Below, piece after piece: positions 60,064 to 64,000 of a DNA stretch of 64,000 bases. Numbering within the stretch: position 1 is the stretch's first letter; the number at the start of each line of letters is the position of its first letter. The stretch is from Nocardioides jiangsuensis. GTDB taxonomy: Bacteria > Actinomycetota > Actinomycetes > Propionibacteriales > Nocardioidaceae. Location: positions 1,240,001-1,304,000 of the forward strand of contig NZ_JAIEZQ010000002.1 in assembly GCF_019679455.1 (NCBI RefSeq), in the 5' to 3' direction. Below the pieces are notes generated by a model. The model was not told the DNA's origin. It made no database searches and was given only the letters and a program-made list of their open reading frames with translations. A program made the position numbers and the translations under genes.

Positions 60064-60684
60064 TCACGCGGTCGCGGGCGTCTCCGGTGCCGACGCGTCC
60101 TCGTCGTCGAGGAGGTCGGCGGTGGAGACGACCGTGGCGAACTCGCCGTGCAGGTTGGTCGCGGTCACCCGGGCGAGCTCGTCGGCGGTGACCGTGGACC
60201 CGTCGGGCGCGGTCCGGTCGAAGGTGTGCGTCGCGTCGAGCGCGAAGAGGACGTCGTACCCGAGGTTGCCGCCCACGCGCGCGGTGGTCTCGCAGCAGTG
60301 GTTCGTGGTGATCCCGCAGACCACGATCCTCGAGATGTCACCGGCGCGGAGCCAGGCGTCGAGGTCCGGGGTGCCGTGGAAGCTGGAGTTGACCGTCTTG
60401 GTCACCTCGAGGTCCGGGCGCGCGGTCAGGTAGCCCTTCAGGCGGTTGCCGTCGGACCCGGCGGCGAGGGGCGAGTCCGGCGACTCGGAGTCGTGGCGGA
60501 CGAAGACGAGCGGGCGCCGGTGCCGGCTCCAGGCACGGACCAGCGCGGCGATGTTCCGGTCGCAGTCCGGGTTGTCGCGCGGTCCCCACCACGGGTCCTC
60601 GAAGCCGCGCTGCGCGTCGACGACGACGAGCGCGGTCCGGCCGAGGTCGCCGACGGGGGTGGGGTCGAGGCGCAGGCTGGTCAC
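60064..60684 (-). CDS. Isochorismatase-family cysteine hydrolase
   Basis: 206 residues. Catalytic Asp23 in LVVVDAQRGFEDP, Lys96 in VTKTVNSSF and Cys130 in VCGITTNHCCETTAR with the usual cis-peptide GITTN. The family includes nicotinamidases and isochorismatases. This one lacks obvious zinc-site histidines, so a nicotinamidase role is doubtful. Substrate unknown. A 37-bp gap separates it from the secreted protein gene on the same strand, so they may be cotranscribed. Confidence 0.85.
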   Translation of the reverse strand: MTSLRLDPTPVGDLGRTALVVVDAQRGFEDPWWGPRDNPDCDRNIAALVRAWSRHRRPLVFVRHDSESPDSPLAAGSDGNRLKGYLTARPDLEVTKTVNSSFHGTPDLDAWLRAGDISRIVVCGITTNHCCETTARVGGNLGYDVLFALDATHTFDRTAPDGSTVTADELARVTATNLHGEFATVVSTADLLDDEDASAPETPATA

Positions 60685-60721
60685 CCGCTCACCCTAGAGG
60701 CGGCAGCCGTCGGTGGTGGGC

Positions 60722-61606
60722 TCATCCGGGGAGGGCGTCCCAGCCGGCGTAGTCGTGCACGGAGATCCCGGCGTAGCTCGGGGAGCCGGCCTCGGCCGCG
60801 TCGACCTGCTGCAGGGCGGTGGCCAGGTCGATGTCGCTCTGGCCGTAGAACGTCTGCTTGCGCGAGATCGCGTCATCGCCGAGGTAGCGGGTCTCCACGG
60901 CGAGCCGCGCGGGCTTGCCGGCCGCGGCGGCGGTGGCCAGGGTGGTCGCGCCGACATCGGTGATGCTGTCGGCGCCGGTCACGGTGTTGCGGTAGCTCAT
61001 GATCGTCACCGCGTCGACCCGATCGAGCACGGCGGCGTCCAGCGACCGCCCTTCGGCCGTGCCGACGGTGTGCAGCCAGAACGCGACGTCGGCCTCCACC
61101 GGGAGGGCCGTCGACGCCTCCAGGGCGCCGAGCAGGTCGAGGTACCGGGCGACCGTGCCGGCCTGGTCGGTGTCCCAGGCCGGGTGGCCCCAGGGCTCCA
61201 CGTCGACGTGCGAGCCGGTGAACAGCCCCGTCGACAGCGCTGCCTCCTGCCACGCGAGCGCCGCGGCGGGGTCGTCGATCCAGCCGGGGTCGCCGCCGAG
61301 CGCGTGCAGCCGGATGCCGGTGCCGCGGGCGGCCTTGCTCACCGACCGCACCCAGGAGAGCGCGGAGGAGGAGGAGGGCAGGTTCGGCGGCACCGAGATG
61401 AACAGGTCCTGCGCCGAGTGCCGCTTGGCGAAGTTCACCAGCGTCTTGGCCGGGGGCTGGGTCCACACCCACATCGCTCGCTCGGGCGTGGCGGCCTCGG
61501 CCGGCGGGTGGGCGAGCAGCACGGAGGCCAGCGCAACGGTGGCGGCCGCCAGCGTGCGCAGGGCGTGGGACGTGCGCAGGGCTGGGGACCGGAGAGGTGC
61601 GGACAC
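60722..61606 (-). CDS. Secreted protein, TIM-barrel glycosidase-like (putative)
   Basis: 294 residues from GTG with an AGGGAGC ribosome site. Sec signal peptide (ALRTLAAATVALASVLLA, probable cleavage after AEA). The mature part has strand/helix repeats with SHVDVEPWGHPAWD (a DxE-type pair), ALPVEADVAFWLHTVG and VDAVTIMSYRNTVTG, which recall GH18/GH-like or hypothetical glycosidase barrels where such acidic pairs are catalytic. I cannot name the family. Likely exported and acting on a polysaccharide or peptidoglycan (inference). Confidence 0.75.
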   Translation of the reverse strand: MSAPLRSPALRTSHALRTLAAATVALASVLLAHPPAEAATPERAMWVWTQPPAKTLVNFAKRHSAQDLFISVPPNLPSSSSALSWVRSVSKAARGTGIRLHALGGDPGWIDDPAAALAWQEAALSTGLFTGSHVDVEPWGHPAWDTDQAGTVARYLDLLGALEASTALPVEADVAFWLHTVGTAEGRSLDAAVLDRVDAVTIMSYRNTVTGADSITDVGATTLATAAAAGKPARLAVETRYLGDDAISRKQTFYGQSDIDLATALQQVDAAEAGSPSYAGISVHDYAGWDALPG

Positions 61607-61958
61607 GAGGTGCTCCCTGGATCGGCGGAACCGCGGCGTCGCGGCGTCCGCCCATCTTGGAGGGTCGCCGGGCCGCGGGGAGCGGATTCGCCCAGTCTTT
61701 CCAGGGCGGTCGCCTACGTCCGGGTGCTCCCCGGCACCCGCCCACGCACGGACGCGACGCTCGGCGGCCCGGCACACCCCTGCGTCGTCCCCGGCATGCC
61801 GGGTTCCGTCCCCAGAGACCCCGTCCGTGGCCTGGTCCACCGCCGTGGGATCGGGGCTCCGCGCGGTTCTCGGCAGCGCCTAGCGTCCGGTCGGTACGGC
61901 GGCGTCGCGGGACGTCGGGACCGTGCCGGGACTGACGGGGAGATGAGGGGAGAGGGGC
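61607..61958. other. 352-bp divergent intergenic region
   Basis: Lies between the minus-strand secreted-protein gene and the plus-strand small secreted-protein/dinB pair, and should hold both promoters. The clearest feature is a perfect 14-bp palindrome CCCGGCATGCCGGG at 61790-61803. A purine-rich GATGAGGGGAGAGGGGC just before 61959 serves as ribosome site. No convincing -35/-10 pair, SOS (LexA) box or gene is seen. Confidence 0.6.
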
Positions 61959-62300
61959 ATGGGCGGACGACGGGTGCTGGTGGTGGCGGTGCTGCTGCCG
62001 CTGCTGTGCATGGTGACGGTGGCGTGGGCGGGAACGCGTTGGGTGCCGCCGGACGACACGATCACGCATGTGAGCGGCACGGCCGACCGTGGCTTCCACG
62101 TGGAGCGTCACGACGGCTCGCAGCTGTGGACGCCCACGCTGTCCGAGGCGGTCGCCGAGTGCGGGGAGTACGACCGGCTGCTCGCCCGTGCTCGGTGCCG
62201 GGTGCAGGTGCGCACCTGGTACCGCGACCTCGGCGACACCAAGCGCGCGCTGCGGTACGCCCGCCTGTACGGGGAGGGGGACGCCACAATGGGCCCATGA
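61959..62300 (+). CDS. Small secreted protein of unknown function coupled to dinB
   Basis: 113 residues, ATG after a GAGAGGGG ribosome site. Residues 1-25 are a signal peptide or membrane anchor (MGGRRVLVVAVLLPLLCMVT then VAWAG). The rest is polar with two cysteines (AECGE, RARCRVQ) that may form a disulfide outside the cytoplasm. No family recognised. The stop overlaps the dinB start by 4 bp, so translation is coupled even though an exported protein and a DNA polymerase have no obvious link. Confidence 0.65.
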   Translation: MGGRRVLVVAVLLPLLCMVTVAWAGTRWVPPDDTITHVSGTADRGFHVERHDGSQLWTPTLSEAVAECGEYDRLLARARCRVQVRTWYRDLGDTKRALRYARLYGEGDATMGP

Positions 62301-63343
62301 CCCGCAGCTGGGTGCTCCACGTCGACCTCGACCAGTTCATCGCCGCGGTCGAGATGCTGCGCCGCCCCGAGCTGGAGGGGCGGCCGGTGGTCGTGGGCGG
62401 GCGCGGTGACCCGACCGAGCGCGGGGTGGTGGCGACGGCGTCGTACGCCGCCCGTGCGTTCGGGGTCGGGTCCGGGATGCCGCTGCGGACGGCCGCCCGG
62501 AAGTGCCCCGACGCGGTGTTCCTGCCCGTGGACGCGCCGGCCTACGACGCGGTCTCGGCGGAGGTGATGGCGACGTTGCGCTCGCTCGACGGGGTGGTGG
62601 TCGAGGTGCTCGGCTGGGACGAGGCGTTCCTGGCGGTGCAGACCGACGACCCGGAGGCGTTCGCCGCCGAGGTGCAGCACCGGGTGCTGGAGGCGACCCG
62701 GCTGCACTGCTCGGTCGGGATCGGGGACAACAAGCTGCGCGCGAAGATCGCGACCGAGTTCGGGAAGCCGCAGGGGATGTTCCGGCTGACCGAGGAGACC
62801 TGGGACGCGGTGATGGGGGACCGGCCCACCTCGGCGCTGTGGGGGATCGGCCGTAAGACCGCGAGACGACTGGAGGCACTGGGGATCACCACGGTGCGGG
62901 AGCTCGCGCACGCGGACACCCGGTGGCTGGCCGACGAGCTCGGCCCGACCATGGGGCCGTGGTACCGCCGCCTGGGGCGGGGCGTGGACTCCTCCCCGGT
63001 GGTGGGGACGCCGTACGTCGCCCGGTCGCACAGCCGGGAGAGCACCTTCCAGCAGGATCTGACCGCGTGGGACGAGGTGGAGGCGCAGACGCGCCGGCTC
63101 GCACGGCAGGTCACCGACGACATCCGCGGGGAGGGGCGTCCCGCGGTCCGGGTGGCGGTCAAGGTGAGGTTCGCGCCGTTCGACACCTACACGCGCAGCC
63201 TGACCCTGGACGGCCCGACCAGTGACCCGGAGGTGGTCGTGGCGGCCGCGGTCGAGCTGCTGAACCGGTTGGAGCCGGCGCGGCCGGTCCGGCTGCTGGG
63301 TGTGCGCGCGGAGATGGCCCCGCCCCAGGATCAGCCGTCGTAG
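62297..63343 (+). CDS. dinB: Y-family DNA polymerase IV, DinB2-like, with aliphatic steric gate
   Basis: 348 residues. Palm carboxylates: D10 in LHVDLDQF and the DE pair in VLGWDEAFL. Finger region YAARAFGVGSGMPLRTAARK, helix-hairpin-helix WGIGRKTARRLEALGITT, and a little-finger domain at the C-terminus. The steric-gate position after VDLDQF is Ile15, not the usual Phe/Tyr. Mycobacterium smegmatis DinB2 has Leu14 there and readily inserts ribonucleotides; GWDEA in place of the usual SxDEA is also DinB2-like (from memory). No C-terminal clamp-binding peptide is evident. Expected to do translesion or ribonucleotide-tolerant synthesis. Confidence 0.92.
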   Translation: MTRSWVLHVDLDQFIAAVEMLRRPELEGRPVVVGGRGDPTERGVVATASYAARAFGVGSGMPLRTAARKCPDAVFLPVDAPAYDAVSAEVMATLRSLDGVVVEVLGWDEAFLAVQTDDPEAFAAEVQHRVLEATRLHCSVGIGDNKLRAKIATEFGKPQGMFRLTEETWDAVMGDRPTSALWGIGRKTARRLEALGITTVRELAHADTRWLADELGPTMGPWYRRLGRGVDSSPVVGTPYVARSHSRESTFQQDLTAWDEVEAQTRRLARQVTDDIRGEGRPAVRVAVKVRFAPFDTYTRSLTLDGPTSDPEVVVAAAVELLNRLEPARPVRLLGVRAEMAPPQDQPS

Positions 63344-63987
63344 GAGACCTCGGGGCGCCAGTCGGCGTCGGGGGTCTGCGCGGCGCGGAAGAGCGCCTCC
63401 GCGACCAGGTCGGGGGTGAACCGGCCCTCCGCGGCGAGCGTGCCCTTCACGGTCAGCGACATCGCATGGATCCCGGAAGGCGCCAGCGTGGTGTCGAGGC
63501 TCAGCAGGAGGTTGCGCAGCGCAGCCTTCTGCACCCCCAGCGAGGCCGCCTCGTACCAGGGCTGGTCGGCTGCCATCGAGCCGGTGGCGGTGATCCGCGC
63601 GCCCGCGCTCATGAAAGGCCGGGCGGCCTGGACGGCGGTGAGCAGGCTGGCCGCTCCGAGGTGCACGTCGGCGAGCAGGTCGCGGGCGGTGAGTGTGAGC
63701 GGGTCCTGGTGCCGGAAGGCGCTCGGGTTGAAGTGGAGCACGTCGATCCGGTCGGCGAACCGGCCGAAGCGGGTCACCGCGTCGGAGAACGCGTCGGTGT
63801 CGGTGATGTCGACGGCGGTCCAGCCGGTGGTGACCCCGTCGGCCTGCAGGGACCTCCCGAGCTCGTCGAGGCGCTCCGTCGAGCGTGCGACCAGCGCGAC
63901 GTCGTACCCCGCGGCGCCGTACCGGCGGGCGACCGAGGCGCCGACGCCGGGGCCCGCGCCCACTACCAGGACCACCTTGTTGCTCAT
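63331..63987 (-). CDS. Short-chain dehydrogenase/reductase-like protein lacking the catalytic Tyr
   Basis: 218 residues. N-terminal NAD(P) site VVLVVGAGPGVGASVARRYG and VDITDTDAF. The active-site region reads TGSMAADQPWYEAASLGVQK: Ser and Lys are at the normal spacing (18 positions apart in count), but the position of the catalytic Tyr (Lys minus 4) is Leu. The NNAG-type motif is also changed (HFNPSAF). So it is likely a binding or non-classical SDR. The gene overlaps the 3' end of dinB by 13 bp on the opposite strand. The upstream side runs to the window edge. Confidence 0.85.
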   Translation of the reverse strand: MSNKVVLVVGAGPGVGASVARRYGAAGYDVALVARSTERLDELGRSLQADGVTTGWTAVDITDTDAFSDAVTRFGRFADRIDVLHFNPSAFRHQDPLTLTARDLLADVHLGAASLLTAVQAARPFMSAGARITATGSMAADQPWYEAASLGVQKAALRNLLLSLDTTLAPSGIHAMSLTVKGTLAAEGRFTPDLVAEALFRAAQTPDADWRPEVSYDG

Positions 63988-64000
63988 GCCGCCGACCTTA

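Noticed and set aside
1-64000. tRNA, rRNA, riboswitch, insertion sequence, prophage or replication origin
   Set aside because: No tRNA-like cloverleaf, rRNA stretch, transposase, integrase, terminal inverted repeats with target duplication, or DnaA-box cluster was seen when reading through the intergenic regions.

Overview
The window is very G+C-rich DNA packed with genes. Start codons are often GTG or TTG, adjacent genes commonly overlap by 4 bp (ATGA/GTGA), and third codon positions are almost always G or C. Together with a DUF222-HNH endonuclease gene, a SrsB/SrsC-like type III PKS locus, a DinB2-type polymerase and a propane-oxidation-type accessory operon, this points to an actinomycete. 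A Nocardioides-like member of the Propionibacteriales is my best guess, but that is inference because no rRNA or tRNA gene lies here. I see no insertion sequence, prophage or CRISPR array. The window looks like chromosomal DNA carrying several separate metabolic islands.

Layout. 1-1731 (minus): amphi-Trp protein, diacylglycerol-kinase-family lipid kinase and the start of a PAP2 phosphatase. 1955-3202: ornithine aminotransferase. 3271-9018 (plus): a tightly coupled seven-gene operon with UbiA prenyltransferase, geranylgeranyl-reductase-like flavoprotein, type III polyketide synthase, isoprenylcysteine-methyltransferase-like protein, second flavoprotein, IPP isomerase and a small membrane protein. 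It probably makes a prenylated or methylated polyketide quinone. 9168-11469: 2-oxo-acid dehydrogenase E1 alpha, E1 beta and a free lipoyl domain, with no E2 acyltransferase. 11533-13863: a short Asp/Gly/Ser/Thr repeat peptide, a JmjC/cupin-4 oxygenase and a sucrase/ferredoxin-like Fe-S protein, which together look like a peptide-modification system. 13924-19358: small unknown proteins, an MBL-fold hydrolase, a DUF222-HNH gene followed by six 19-bp tandem repeats, and a BBE-like FAD oxidase.

19424-23110 (minus): Zn alcohol dehydrogenase, amidohydrolase, DUF59 Fe-S assembly protein and an IclR regulator. This resembles the accessory part of propane monooxygenase loci, but no monooxygenase is present; a perfect dyad sits in its promoter region. 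23279-28722: SWIM-SNF2 helicase, DUF6448 protein and a wax-ester-synthase/DGAT. 28846-38004: an L-arabinose-polymer utilisation locus with GH51 arabinofuranosidase, Tat-lipoprotein binding protein, two permeases, a secreted glycoside-hydrolase-like lipoprotein, a divergent LacI regulator with a clear operator, and a secreted GH43.

38038-45738: a conserved unknown protein, an Abm-domain membrane protein and the choline-to-betaine operon betB-betA-betT, closed by a long perfect hairpin. 45863-49481: a MazG-like pyrophosphohydrolase, an HNH protein, an anti-sigma-type ATPase and a Zn alcohol dehydrogenase. 49636-52730: a second GMC oxidoreductase/aldehyde dehydrogenase pair. 52781-56836: an amide-use locus with formamidase, APC permease, a cytoplasmic AmiC-like binding protein and a divergent MarR regulator. 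56927-63987: old yellow enzyme, matrixin-like protease, NERD protein, isochorismatase-family hydrolase, secreted proteins, a DinB2-type polymerase with an aliphatic steric gate, and an SDR protein lacking its catalytic tyrosine.
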